Source: an uncultured Opitutaceae bacterium (GTDB lineage: Bacteria; Verrucomicrobiota; Verrucomicrobiia; Opitutales; Opitutaceae). From it: a stretch of 8,780 nucleotides of DNA. The DNA is taken from NCBI GenBank assembly GCA_937128785.1, contig CAKZMS010000746.1, forward strand, positions 1-8,780, given 5' to 3'. Shown in pieces: positions 1 through 8,780 of this stretch. The notes beneath the pieces were generated by a model, which was not told where the DNA came from, did not search any database, and saw only the letters and a list, made by a program, of their open reading frames with translations. Position 1 is the first letter of the stretch, and every line of letters begins with the position of its first letter. A program made the position numbers and the translations under genes.

Positions 1-217
1 AGCCGGCGAGCCAGAGTTTGGCCGATTCCGCGCCTAGCCACCACCACAGGACGGCGCTGAACGTCATCGCCAGGGAAAACCAAACTCCGCACCATGACAG
101 CGCCTCCTTGAGTTTGATCTCATGGGATTGGCGGTGAAATACCCCCAGATCGAGCGCGCGCATCGCTACGATGAAGAGCATGAAGGCACCCCATGCCCAT
201 AGCGGAAATGTATCCAT
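1..217 (-). CDS. TerC/Alx-family integral membrane protein, N-terminal part (cut by window edge)
   Basis: Translating the minus strand from the ATG at 217-215 gives 72 codons with no stop before the window edge. The protein begins MDTFPLWAWGAFMLF and continues with ALDLGVFHRQSHEIKLKEAL, then a second hydrophobic stretch (VWFSLAMTFSAVLWWWLG). The LDLGVFHR block followed by a short charged loop and 'KEAL.W...W' is characteristic of the TerC/Alx family. These are multi-pass inner-membrane proteins linked to manganese export and metal loading of exported proteins, and in some members to tellurite resistance. Only the first two membrane segments are visible. No nearby in-frame ATG or GTG lies upstream, so this start is the natural one, although the GGGAGG upstream is unusually far away (about 25 nt). 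The gene is divergent from the small secreted protein at 328. The family call is firm; the substrate is not known from this fragment. Confidence 0.82.
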   Translation of the reverse strand, partial: MDTFPLWAWGAFMLFIVAMRALDLGVFHRQSHEIKLKEALSWCGVWFSLAMTFSAVLWWWLGAESAKLWLAG

Positions 218-327
218 GAAAAGCGGAGCATGCGGGGCGGGGAACCTCCCTCGCAAGCTGCGAGTCACCGGTCTTACTGTGTCCGTAACTTGACGCTGCG
301 CGCGTCGTCTTAAACGCTACCTGCTCC
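218..327. promoter_or_regulatory. Divergent intergenic region with two short hairpins
   Basis: This 110-bp gap must hold the start signals of both the TerC-like gene (minus) and the small secreted protein gene (plus). Two perfect short inverted repeats are visible. One is 250-264 (6-bp stem CTCGCA/TGCGAG, 3-nt loop); the other is 292-306 (5-bp stem GACGC/GCGTC, 5-nt loop). Read on the minus strand, both would lie in the TerC-like leader, the first just ahead of a GGGAGG. A TTGACG at 290-295 resembles a -35 box for the plus strand, but no -10 box lies at proper spacing. The promoters themselves are therefore not identified. Confidence 0.35.
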
Positions 328-894
328 GTGTCTCACCGTGTTTTCATCCTTCTCCTCGTGTTTGCCCTCCCGGTGCGGAGCCAAGTCGATTCCGCGGAGG
401 CAGTTTCGGAAGCGCCGCGTTCACCGTTCCTGCCCCCCTCGGTGGCGGCTGAAGCGGTCTCGGAAACGGTGGTGGAACAAGACGCCGAACTGCAGTTCTG
501 CGGGGTTTTTGGCGACGGTGACAACAAACGTTTCCTGATCTACAACGTCACCACCCGGCGCTCGTCCTGGTTGCGTTTGAACCAGGAGGGGCCGGATGAA
601 GTGTTTGTGGAGAGTTTTGACCCGGCCGAAAGCACCGTGAATGTGCGACAGGGTTCCCGCCCCATGACGCTCGGTCTGCAAGCCGCCACGCTGACGGGCG
701 GCGGCGGCGGCGGAGCCGCGGCGGCCGTCGCACTCACCGGTAATACGCGAGAGGATTTGGTCAACACGGTGCGGGTGAACCCGACCCCGGCTGATGAGCG
801 TCGGCGGCTCGAAGCCGTAGCGGCCGAAGTAAGGCGGCGTCGGGCGGCCCGGGCTGCGGCGGCCGCCGGGACGGCAGCTCCCGCCACGCCCTGA
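328..894 (+). CDS. Small secreted protein of unknown function with Gly/Ala/Arg-rich tail
   Basis: The protein has 188 residues and starts at a GTG (328-330). No other start exists in this frame after the TAA at 286-288, and no clear ribosome-binding site precedes it. Residues 1-19 look like a Sec signal peptide (positive MSHR, hydrophobic VFILLLVFALPV, cleavage near VRS-Q), so it should act in the periplasm or outside the cell. The motif AEAVSE occurs twice, near residues 24-29 and 42-47, in a proline- and alanine-rich linker. Residues 54-121 form the only folded-looking part, an alternating beta-type pattern from ELQFCGVFGDGDNKRFLIYN to MTLGLQAATL with one cysteine. This pattern loosely recalls small periplasmic beta domains of secretion-pathway proteins such as GspC, but that is only an impression. 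A Gly6-Ala4 tract (residues 124-133) leads into an Arg/Ala-rich tail. I do not recognise the family. The signal peptide and coherent central domain argue for a real gene. Confidence 0.72.
   Translation: MSHRVFILLLVFALPVRSQVDSAEAVSEAPRSPFLPPSVAAEAVSETVVEQDAELQFCGVFGDGDNKRFLIYNVTTRRSSWLRLNQEGPDEVFVESFDPAESTVNVRQGSRPMTLGLQAATLTGGGGGGAAAAVALTGNTREDLVNTVRVNPTPADERRRLEAVAAEVRRRRAARAAAAAGTAAPATP
697..714 (+). repeat. In-frame GGC trinucleotide repeat (five GGC plus GGA)
   Basis: Five uninterrupted GGC codons followed by GGA encode six glycines (residues 124-129) of the small secreted protein, followed directly by alanine codons of similar composition. A perfect trinucleotide run of this kind can change length by slippage without breaking the frame. 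It sits at the junction between the beta-type domain and the basic tail, so it probably acts as a flexible hinge. Confidence 0.8.
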
Positions 895-1056
895 TCAGTT
901 TTCGACGTATCGGAAATATCAATACAGGAAGCGGAGGGCTTGGTTTTTGCGCGCCCCCCCGTGGTAGTCCCCGGAACTTCCCACGAAAAAATACCTAAAT
1001 CCCCCAATAAAAACGTATTGCTTTCGGTAGGGTGAGGTCTACACCGAGAATTCGTT
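895..1056 (+). promoter_or_regulatory. Intergenic region upstream of the SWIB gene, probable promoter region
   Basis: This 162-bp gap follows the small secreted protein. Just after its stop is a 7-bp hairpin with one G-T pair (arms 899-905 and 910-916, loop CGTA). It has no T-tract, so it is not a convincing terminator. A run of seven C lies at 954-960. From about 984 to 1020 the sequence becomes clearly AT-rich (six A at 985-990, then ATACCTAAAT and CAATAAAAACGTATTG) in an otherwise GC-rich background, as expected near a promoter. TTGCTT at 1018-1023 could be a -35 box, but a -10 box 16 bp later (TACACC) would leave almost no leader. I therefore mark the region and not exact boxes. The ribosome-binding site for the SWIB gene is weak (GAGAA near 1045-1049). 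Confidence 0.35.
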
Positions 1057-1320
1057 ATGGCTAAACGCAAACCCAACGCTGCATTCATGAAACCGGTCAC
1101 TCCTGACGCTGCCCTCGCGGCGGTTGTTGGGTCAAAGCCGCTACCCCGCACAGAGCTCACCAAAAAGCTCTGGGTCTACATCAAGGCTAATGGTCTTCAG
1201 GACCCCAAGAAGAAGACTCAGATCAACGCTGATGATAAGCTCAAGGCGGTCTTCGACGGTAAGAAGTCCGTGAGCATGTTCGAGATGACCAAGCTCGTCT
1301 CCGGACACGTCACCAAGTAA
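1057..1320 (+). CDS. Stand-alone SWIB/MDM2-domain protein
   Basis: The 87-residue protein is almost entirely one SWIB (SWIB/MDM2, BAF60b-type) domain, residues about 10-85. Recognisable blocks are FMKPVTPDAALAAVVG, then LPRTELTKKLWVYIKANGLQ, DPKKKTQINADDKL and a closing VSMFEMTKLVSGHV. In eukaryotes the domain occurs in SWI/SNF chromatin-remodelling subunits. In bacteria it is known from Chlamydiae, both as a small protein and fused to topoisomerase I, and from some other phyla. A role in nucleoid or DNA-related protein interactions is often assumed but poorly established. The N-terminus (MAKRKPN) is basic. The gene appears monocistronic: an AT-rich upstream region, its own ATG and a strong terminator 23 bp after the TAA. 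It is visibly less GC-rich than its neighbours and uses few codon types (mostly AAG, CTC, GCT), which suggests high expression. The family assignment is secure; the cellular job is not. Confidence 0.92.
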   Translation: MAKRKPNAAFMKPVTPDAALAAVVGSKPLPRTELTKKLWVYIKANGLQDPKKKTQINADDKLKAVFDGKKSVSMFEMTKLVSGHVTK

Positions 1321-1343
1321 GTTCTGTCTTCAGAATTTCTTTC

Positions 1344-1375
1344 AAGCGCCGCGAGCAATCGCGGCGCTTTTTTTT
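1344..1375 (+). terminator. Intrinsic terminator of the SWIB gene
   Basis: There is a perfect 11-bp stem (1344-1354, AAGCGCCGCGA, with 1359-1369) closed by a GCAA tetraloop of the stable GNRA type. Eight T (1368-1375) follow, the first two being part of the stem. It lies 23 bp after the SWIB stop codon. On the opposite strand the stem is not followed by a T-tract, so it should act mainly on the plus strand and does not obviously end the convergent minus-strand gene. Confidence 0.95.
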
Positions 1376-1438
1376 GCTCCGATCAACGGGCCTGTCGAAC
1401 AGGTAGAGCAGTAACCTCTTGTTAGGCAGTATATTAAA

Positions 1439-2929
1439 CTATTCCTGCAGGGCTGCGGAGATCCGTTTGGCCGCGTGGCGCAACACTTCGAGGCGGGCGT
1501 AACGTTTGTTGTTAGCCGGGATCAGGGACCACGGCGCATGCGCGGTATCAGTCAGCGCCAGCATATCGCCCACCGCGGTTTCGTAAGCGGACCACTGCTT
1601 CCGGTTACGCCAATCTTCGTCGTTAATCTTGTGCTGTTTGTAGGGGGTGGTTTCGCGCGAGCGGAAGCGTTCGAGCTGCACGTCCTTGGAAATCTGCAGC
1701 CAATATTTGATCACGATGGAGCCGTGATCGTGGAGCTGTTCTTCGAAATCATTGATTTCGGCGAAGCTGCGCCGCCATTCATGAGGGTAGCAAAATCCCT
1801 CGATTCGCTCGACCAAGACGCGTCCATACCAGGATCGATCAAAAATAACTACCCGCCCGTCGCGGGGTAATTGGCGCCAGAAACGCCACAGATAGTGGTG
1901 TTTCTTTTCTTCATCGGTCGGCTTGGCCACCGGGATAATCCGATAATTGCGGGCGTCCACTGCACTGGTCAGGCGGCGGATGGCGCCACCTTTTCCGGCG
2001 GCGTCCTGTCCCTCGAAGACGAAGACGACGGTGCGTTTGGCCTCGTGGGCCTGACGGATGGCGCGATTGAGGCGGCCCAACCATTTCTCGCGTTTGTTTT
2101 CGTAAGCGCGGGAAGTCAGTGTGTGGTCGAGCGGAAGTTCCAGCAGTCGCTGCCGCCCGTCGGGGCGCAGAGCCACAATGCGAGAGGGCTTCACCGGACC
2201 CGATTGGTTGCGTTTGCTGATGCGGCGGTGATGCGCGCGGAAGCGCCGCAGCAAGGTCTGGGCAAAGGCGAGATTTCGGAGCTTGGGCTCCAACGATTCG
2301 ATCGTGTCCCACCGCGCGCCGGGGCGATCGGTCTCGGCGAGGATGTGTTCAGCGGTGCGGGAGAGGCGCTGGTATGCCTTGTGTGCCCGGACCTGATGAT
2401 CCGTCACGCGCCAGGCGGTTGACCGGTCGCCGCGGAGTTGTTCGAGCCGCTGACCTTGATCGTCCTTGGAAAGGTGAAACCACAGTTTGATCACGAGGGT
2501 GTCGCTATCGGCGAGCAGGCGCTCGAAGTGGCGGATGCGATGGAGTTCGTCGTCGAGCTTGTTGAGCTCTTTACGGCTATCGGTCTCTTCACGGAGCGTT
2601 TGGGTATACCAGGAGTCGACGAAGATACCGATGCGGCCGGAGGAGGGCAGGCTGCGCCAATAGCGCCACATGAACGGACGTTCGCTCTCCTCGTTGCTGG
2701 GTTCGTCCACCGCGATGGTCTCCACGTTGCGCGGGTCCAGCCAGCCCATGAGGGTGTTGAGTGCGGCACCGCGGCCGGCGCCTTCCACTCCCGCCAGAAT
2801 GAGCACGATTTTGGTGCGACTTTCCTGCAGATCAATCTGCAGGTTTATGAGATCCTGCCGCACGCGGGAGACCTTGGAGTCGTAAGCTTTTTTGGAGAGC
2901 TTGGTCGATGAGCCCGATGCCTTGGCCAT
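1439..2929 (-). CDS. pap: Polyphosphate:AMP phosphotransferase (two-domain PPK2 family)
   Basis: The protein has 496 residues made of two PPK2 domains, the architecture of polyphosphate:AMP phosphotransferase. These cytoplasmic enzymes move phosphate from polyphosphate onto AMP to give ADP. The C-terminal domain (about 265-495) keeps the full active site: Walker A EGQDAAGKGG (306-315) and the DRSWYGR motif (364-370), followed by VERIEGF. The N-terminal domain (about 12-235) aligns block by block but is degenerate. AGVEGAGRG (46-54) has arginine in place of the Walker lysine, and VDSWYTQ (104-110) replaces DRSWYGR. In characterised two-domain members the C-terminal half is, as I recall, the catalytic one, which fits. 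The length is normal for the two-domain class. The ATG at 2929-2927 has no clear Shine-Dalgarno, and the next upstream ATG is out of frame. The stop is TAG. A 5-bp hairpin (1391-1403, CCTGT/ACAGG) lies downstream without a T-tract. The gene is convergent with the SWIB gene and divergent from the transporter at 3042. Confidence 0.93.
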   Translation of the reverse strand: MAKASGSSTKLSKKAYDSKVSRVRQDLINLQIDLQESRTKIVLILAGVEGAGRGAALNTLMGWLDPRNVETIAVDEPSNEESERPFMWRYWRSLPSSGRIGIFVDSWYTQTLREETDSRKELNKLDDELHRIRHFERLLADSDTLVIKLWFHLSKDDQGQRLEQLRGDRSTAWRVTDHQVRAHKAYQRLSRTAEHILAETDRPGARWDTIESLEPKLRNLAFAQTLLRRFRAHHRRISKRNQSGPVKPSRIVALRPDGRQRLLELPLDHTLTSRAYENKREKWLGRLNRAIRQAHEAKRTVVFVFEGQDAAGKGGAIRRLTSAVDARNYRIIPVAKPTDEEKKHHYLWRFWRQLPRDGRVVIFDRSWYGRVLVERIEGFCYPHEWRRSFAEINDFEEQLHDHGSIVIKYWLQISKDVQLERFRSRETTPYKQHKINDEDWRNRKQWSAYETAVGDMLALTDTAHAPWSLIPANNKRYARLEVLRHAAKRISAALQE

Positions 2930-3041
2930 TGATCAAGACATTGGTCACGAGCGGGATGGGATGTCGAGCTTTGGGAGGATTTGGAGCGGACTATTCCCTT
3001 GGAGGCCGGAACGTCCGTAGTAGCGTGAGGCGCTCCCGCTC
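2930..3041. promoter_or_regulatory. Divergent intergenic region between the PPK2 and EamA genes, with a wide inverted repeat
   Basis: This 112-bp region separates two divergently transcribed genes and must contain both start regions. An exact 8-bp inverted repeat flanks most of it: GAGCGGGA at 2949-2956 and TCCCGCTC at 3034-3041. The second arm touches the ATG at 3042. GAGG at 3027-3030, 11 nt before that ATG, is a plausible ribosome-binding site for the transporter. TTTGGG (2970-2975) and TATTCC (2992-2997), 16 bp apart, are a weak candidate promoter for the plus strand. I see no convincing promoter for the minus strand. Confidence 0.35.
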
Positions 3042-4022
3042 ATGAATTCACCTGTCCTTTCACCCCACCGGCGCCGTGCCACTGTGATGCTGCTCTTGGT
3101 CACGGGTTTTTGGGGCATGAGTTTTCCGCTGATGAAAGCCGCGGGCATGCTGGCGGCGGTGCACGCCCCGAATGCGGGCACTTGGTTTTTTACGGCGATG
3201 ATGCTGGCGCCGCGCTACATCCTGGCGACCGCGGTGCTGGCGATTGTTTTGGGCGCCGGGCTGCGGCACATCACCCGTTTGGAGTGGAAGCAGGGTCTCG
3301 CGATTGGCGGTTTTGCCAGCATGGGGATGTTGTTTCAGGCCGATGGGCTGCAGTTTACCGCGGCTTCGACCTCCGCGTTTCTTTCTCAATTTTATGCGAT
3401 TTTGATTCCGCTGTGGGTGGCTTGGCGCACCCATCGCAACCCGGGAGCCACGGTATGGTTCTGTTGCGGCTTGGTGCTGGTGGGCGTGGCCGTGTTGGGG
3501 CGCTTTGACTGGCACGAAATGAGACTCGGTCGGGGAGAGTCAGAGACCTTGTTGGCCTCGGTGTTTTTCATGGGGCAGATTCTAATGCTCGAGCGGAAGG
3601 AGTTTGCGCTGAACCGGGTCGTGCCGATCACGCTGGTCATGTTTATGGTGCAGATGCTGGTGTTCACCGGACTGGCGCTGGTCACGACGCCGAGTTGGGG
3701 AGCACTCGTGGCGCCGTTGAGTTCGGGCCCGTGGTGGATGTTCAATTTGACCCTCACGATCTTCTGCACGCTGGGGGCGTTTCTATTGATGAACCGCTGG
3801 CAAAAGGAAATCTCCTCCACGGAAGCGGGCGTGCTTTACTGTATGGAGCCGGTGGTAAGCTCGGGCATGGCGGCGTTTCTGCCCGGATTGTTTTCGATCT
3901 GGGCAGGCATATCCTACGCCAACGAGGGCATCACCCGTCACCTCCTGATTGGTGGCGGGTGCATTCTGCTCGCCAACGTATGGTTGCAGTTGCGCCCGCC
4001 GCCGCCGCGCCTCAGCGACTGA
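3042..4022 (+). CDS. EamA/DMT-superfamily transporter
   Basis: The protein has 326 residues and is strongly hydrophobic, with about ten predicted membrane segments arranged as two EamA repeats (about 13-153 and 165-318). This is the usual layout of the drug/metabolite transporter superfamily in the inner membrane. Supporting blocks are the first segment with TGFWGMSFPLMK (21-32), the QFTAASTSAFLSQFYAILIP stretch (104-123), and the C-terminal TEAGVLYCMEPVVSSGMAAF (260-279), which corresponds to the family's conserved 'YxxEP' region. Family members export amino acids, nucleosides, sugars or other metabolites; the substrate here cannot be told from sequence. The ATG at 3042 is preceded by GAGG at 11 nt. 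The gene is alone on its strand. Its last 11 bases overlap the 3' end of the convergent lipase-like gene. It resembles the EamA protein encoded at 4746-5603 only at family level: the lengths and motifs differ, so it is not a recent duplicate. Confidence 0.9.
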   Translation: MNSPVLSPHRRRATVMLLLVTGFWGMSFPLMKAAGMLAAVHAPNAGTWFFTAMMLAPRYILATAVLAIVLGAGLRHITRLEWKQGLAIGGFASMGMLFQADGLQFTAASTSAFLSQFYAILIPLWVAWRTHRNPGATVWFCCGLVLVGVAVLGRFDWHEMRLGRGESETLLASVFFMGQILMLERKEFALNRVVPITLVMFMVQMLVFTGLALVTTPSWGALVAPLSSGPWWMFNLTLTIFCTLGAFLLMNRWQKEISSTEAGVLYCMEPVVSSGMAAFLPGLFSIWAGISYANEGITRHLLIGGGCILLANVWLQLRPPPPRLSD

Positions 4023-4749
4023 ACTGTCCGTCGGCCAGAAACGCCTTCACCTGCTCGATGGGGTCTCCCCGATACTGGATCCACGTGTGGGAGTGCGGCA
4101 TGACGATGTGGTCCTGCATGCCGTCGAGTTTGGTTTCGGCGACGCGCACTTTTCCGTCGCCCGGTCCTCCGGTCCAGTAGGCGAGCAGGGGGTTGATCGG
4201 GCGATTGCCGGCGATGATGCCGAGCTCCGGACCCTCGGGCCAAGGACCGAGTTGATTGGGGTAGGAGTCCGGGTCAGTCGAGAGTCGCCCGCCGTTCACC
4301 CCGGTGCTCAGTTTGAAGAGTTTCCACGTGCCGATGCGATCGACGAGTGAGGATCCTTGGTTGGGGGGAGCGAACATCACGACGCGACACAAGTTGGCCG
4401 GGACCGGATCTTGCTGATCGAGCCAGCCGCGCAGCACGATGCCCCCCATCGAGTGAGTGACGAAGTGAACCGGAGGATCGGTTGGTCCGAAGTCGACTTG
4501 GTTGGCCTGCAGTTGAGTCGGCAGCCAGTCGGCCGCCAATTCCTCCAAGGGTACTTTCAACGATTCATAGCTGAGGTTGACGACCCGATAGTCTGATTGA
4601 TGGAGAGATTTCGCCACGCGACCCATGGCCCAATCGCCGAGACCCAGACCATGGAGCACGACAACGGTCCCCCGATGGGTAGAATCAGCGGGGGGAGGGG
4701 AGGATGCGGTTGCCACGGCGAATAATCCCAAGACCAGCAGGAGTCTCAT
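4012..4749 (-). CDS. Exported lipase/esterase-like alpha/beta hydrolase
   Basis: The chosen start is the ATG at 4749-4747, giving 245 residues. A longer reading from 4875 would put an unlikely 42-residue basic stretch in front and run back into the upstream transporter gene. From this start the protein opens with a Sec signal peptide (MRLLLVLGLFAVATASS), so it should be periplasmic, membrane-anchored or secreted. The alpha/beta hydrolase marks are the oxyanion-hole segment VVVLHGLGLG (29-38), the nucleophile elbow THSMGG with Ser100, the APPNQGS block (127-133), a probable catalytic Asp198 in GDGKV, and His219 or His221 in MPHSHTW. This pattern matches small lipase-class hydrolases with a short lid. 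The substrate is unknown. There is a single cysteine (Cys121). The start overlaps the stop of the upstream transporter as ATGA, and no Shine-Dalgarno is seen, which points to translational coupling. The stop (TGA, 4014-4012) lies inside the convergent transporter gene. Confidence 0.86.
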   Translation of the reverse strand: MRLLLVLGLFAVATASSPPPADSTHRGTVVVLHGLGLGDWAMGRVAKSLHQSDYRVVNLSYESLKVPLEELAADWLPTQLQANQVDFGPTDPPVHFVTHSMGGIVLRGWLDQQDPVPANLCRVVMFAPPNQGSSLVDRIGTWKLFKLSTGVNGGRLSTDPDSYPNQLGPWPEGPELGIIAGNRPINPLLAYWTGGPGDGKVRVAETKLDGMQDHIVMPHSHTWIQYRGDPIEQVKAFLADGQFSR

Positions 4750-5603
4750 GAGGTGGTCAGCCTGCGTCCGGCTCGCAGGTGAATCAAGGAACGCGTGGTG
4801 ATGGCGCTTAGCACGATCGCTCCTCCCAGCATGGCCAGAGCCGTAGGCTTTTCTCCCATCGCGATGAGCACCCAAAGGGGATTGAGCAATGGTTCAATCA
4901 CGGGGATGAGCACCGCCTGCAATGCGGTCACGTGTTTGATGGCGAATGCGTAGAACCGATAGGAAATGCCGAGTTGCACGACACCCAAAACGACAAGGGC
5001 CAGCCAACCATCGGCGGAAAGGTTTCCGGCGGTGGCGATGGAAGGCAGGCCCACCATGAAGGCGAGGGCGTTGCCCAGAATAATTGATTCGAGGGGTGAG
5101 CTGTCCTTCTGCGCGCGCAGGGCCATCGTCATGGCGGCGAAGAAGACGCCGGACAGCAGGCCCAGACCATCACCGGCTAGGTTGCCCACCGCGAGCCCGT
5201 CGGCGAGGAACAGCCCCATGCCCGCCACGACGACGATCACGGTCGTCCAGTCCAGTCGGGTTGCCCGCTCCCGCAGAAACACCCAGCCCAGAATGGCCAC
5301 CCAAACCGGCGCGGTATACTGGAGAAGGATCGCGTTGGCCGCCGTGGTTAGCTTGGTGGCCGCACAGAAACACACGGTGCAGCCGGCGTAGCAGAACGCG
5401 CCCAGCAACTGGGGTCGCGACCAGGTGAAATTGAGTTTTCGATTGGTCGCGAGGAGGAACAGCGCCGCGAAGAATCCACGTCCTCCGGCCACCGCAAAGG
5501 GCGGCCAGTCGATATGCTTGATGAGCAGTCCGGCGCTGCTCCAAAGCGCCGCCGCAATGACGAGACAACCCACCGCCTGGCGCTGCTGTTGAGGAGAACT
5601 CAC
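4746..5603 (-). CDS. EamA/DMT-superfamily transporter, second and distinct member
   Basis: The protein has 285 residues in two EamA repeats (about 11-134 and 144-268) with about ten hydrophobic segments, typical of an inner-membrane drug/metabolite transporter. Typical blocks are AAALWSSAGLLIKHI (17-31), the TAANAILLQYTAPVWVAILG stretch (87-106) followed by the charged FLRERATRLDW (109-119), and VTALQAVLIPVIEPLLNPLW (225-244), where the conserved EP lies at 237-238. FLRERATRLDW matches the loop after the fourth helix in many family members. The start is a GTG (5603-5601). The frame is open upstream to the esterase stop at 5642-5640, but no ATG, GTG or TTG exists in between. No Shine-Dalgarno is visible. 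The gene sits 36 bp after the esterase gene and overlaps the lipase-like gene by 4 bp, so all three are very likely co-transcribed. The substrate cannot be inferred. Confidence 0.9.
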   Translation of the reverse strand: MSSPQQQRQAVGCLVIAAALWSSAGLLIKHIDWPPFAVAGGRGFFAALFLLATNRKLNFTWSRPQLLGAFCYAGCTVCFCAATKLTTAANAILLQYTAPVWVAILGWVFLRERATRLDWTTVIVVVAGMGLFLADGLAVGNLAGDGLGLLSGVFFAAMTMALRAQKDSSPLESIILGNALAFMVGLPSIATAGNLSADGWLALVVLGVVQLGISYRFYAFAIKHVTALQAVLIPVIEPLLNPLWVLIAMGEKPTALAMLGGAIVLSAITTRSLIHLRAGRRLTTS

Positions 5604-5639
5604 GGGTAGTGGCGGTTGGGTGGGGCGGACGATTTCCGA

Positions 5640-8780
<3,141 letters not shown>

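Noticed and set aside
290..318. Sigma-70-like promoter for the small secreted protein (TTGACG at 290-295)
   Set aside because: The only AT-rich candidates for a -10 box (near 309-315) are 13-14 bp away, too close for a normal promoter.
929..949. AAGC/GCTT hairpin followed by five T as a terminator of the small secreted protein gene
   Set aside because: A 4-bp stem with two G before the T-run is too weak to call.
540..1163. A 207-codon minus-strand open frame across the secreted-protein gene, the intergenic gap and the SWIB start
   Set aside because: It has low-complexity Ala/Arg/Pro/Ser content, runs through a promoter-like AT-rich region and into a secure SWIB gene on the other strand.
1391..1403. 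Hairpin CCTGT-CGA-ACAGG as a terminator for the PPK2 gene
   Set aside because: The stem has only 5 bp and no T-tract follows on the minus strand.
1475..2911. Three consecutive plus-strand open frames antisense to the PPK2 gene, all in one frame
   Set aside because: They mirror the codon pattern of the PPK2 gene, lack start signals and family motifs, and are broken by stops.
4750..4875. N-terminal extension of the lipase-like protein (42 residues)
   Set aside because: It lies inside the transporter gene, is basic and His-rich, and would bury the signal peptide that starts at the ATGA overlap.

Overview
The window reads as chromosomal DNA from a GC-rich (about 60% or more by eye) Gram-negative bacterium. 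A stand-alone SWIB-domain protein, a two-domain polyphosphate:AMP phosphotransferase, a TerC/Alx-type membrane protein and several exported proteins together fit Verrucomicrobiota, perhaps the Opitutaceae. That placement is inferred from gene content, not from a marker gene.

Layout. Bases 1-217 (minus) are the 5' end of a TerC/Alx-family membrane protein, cut by the window edge. A 110-bp divergent gap separates it from a small secreted protein of unknown function (328-894, plus). Next come a SWIB/MDM2-domain protein (1057-1320, plus) and its strong intrinsic terminator (1344-1375). The polyphosphate:AMP phosphotransferase (1439-2929, minus) converges on that terminator. It is divergent from an EamA/DMT transporter (3042-4022, plus).

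The rest is a minus-strand cluster that looks like one operon. In transcription order it holds a DsbD/ScsB-type thiol:disulfide interchange protein (8780-6794, 5' end beyond the window), an exported esterase with an N-terminal E-set domain (6743-5640), a second, different EamA/DMT transporter (5603-4746) and an exported lipase-like alpha/beta hydrolase (4749-4012). The last two overlap by ATGA. The lipase gene ends by overlapping the convergent plus-strand transporter gene by 11 bp.

How the genes may work together. The cluster combines two exported hydrolases with an inner-membrane metabolite exporter-type protein and an electron-transfer protein for the periplasm. Each hydrolase has only one cysteine, so they are unlikely to be disulfide-bonded clients of the DsbD protein; the grouping may simply be co-transcription. 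The gap between dsbD and the esterase holds an inverted repeat whose 3' arm contains the esterase ribosome-binding site. This is the best regulatory candidate in the window. I see no CRISPR array, tRNA, rRNA, insertion sequence, phage gene or defence system, and nothing that amounts to a clearly new biological system.
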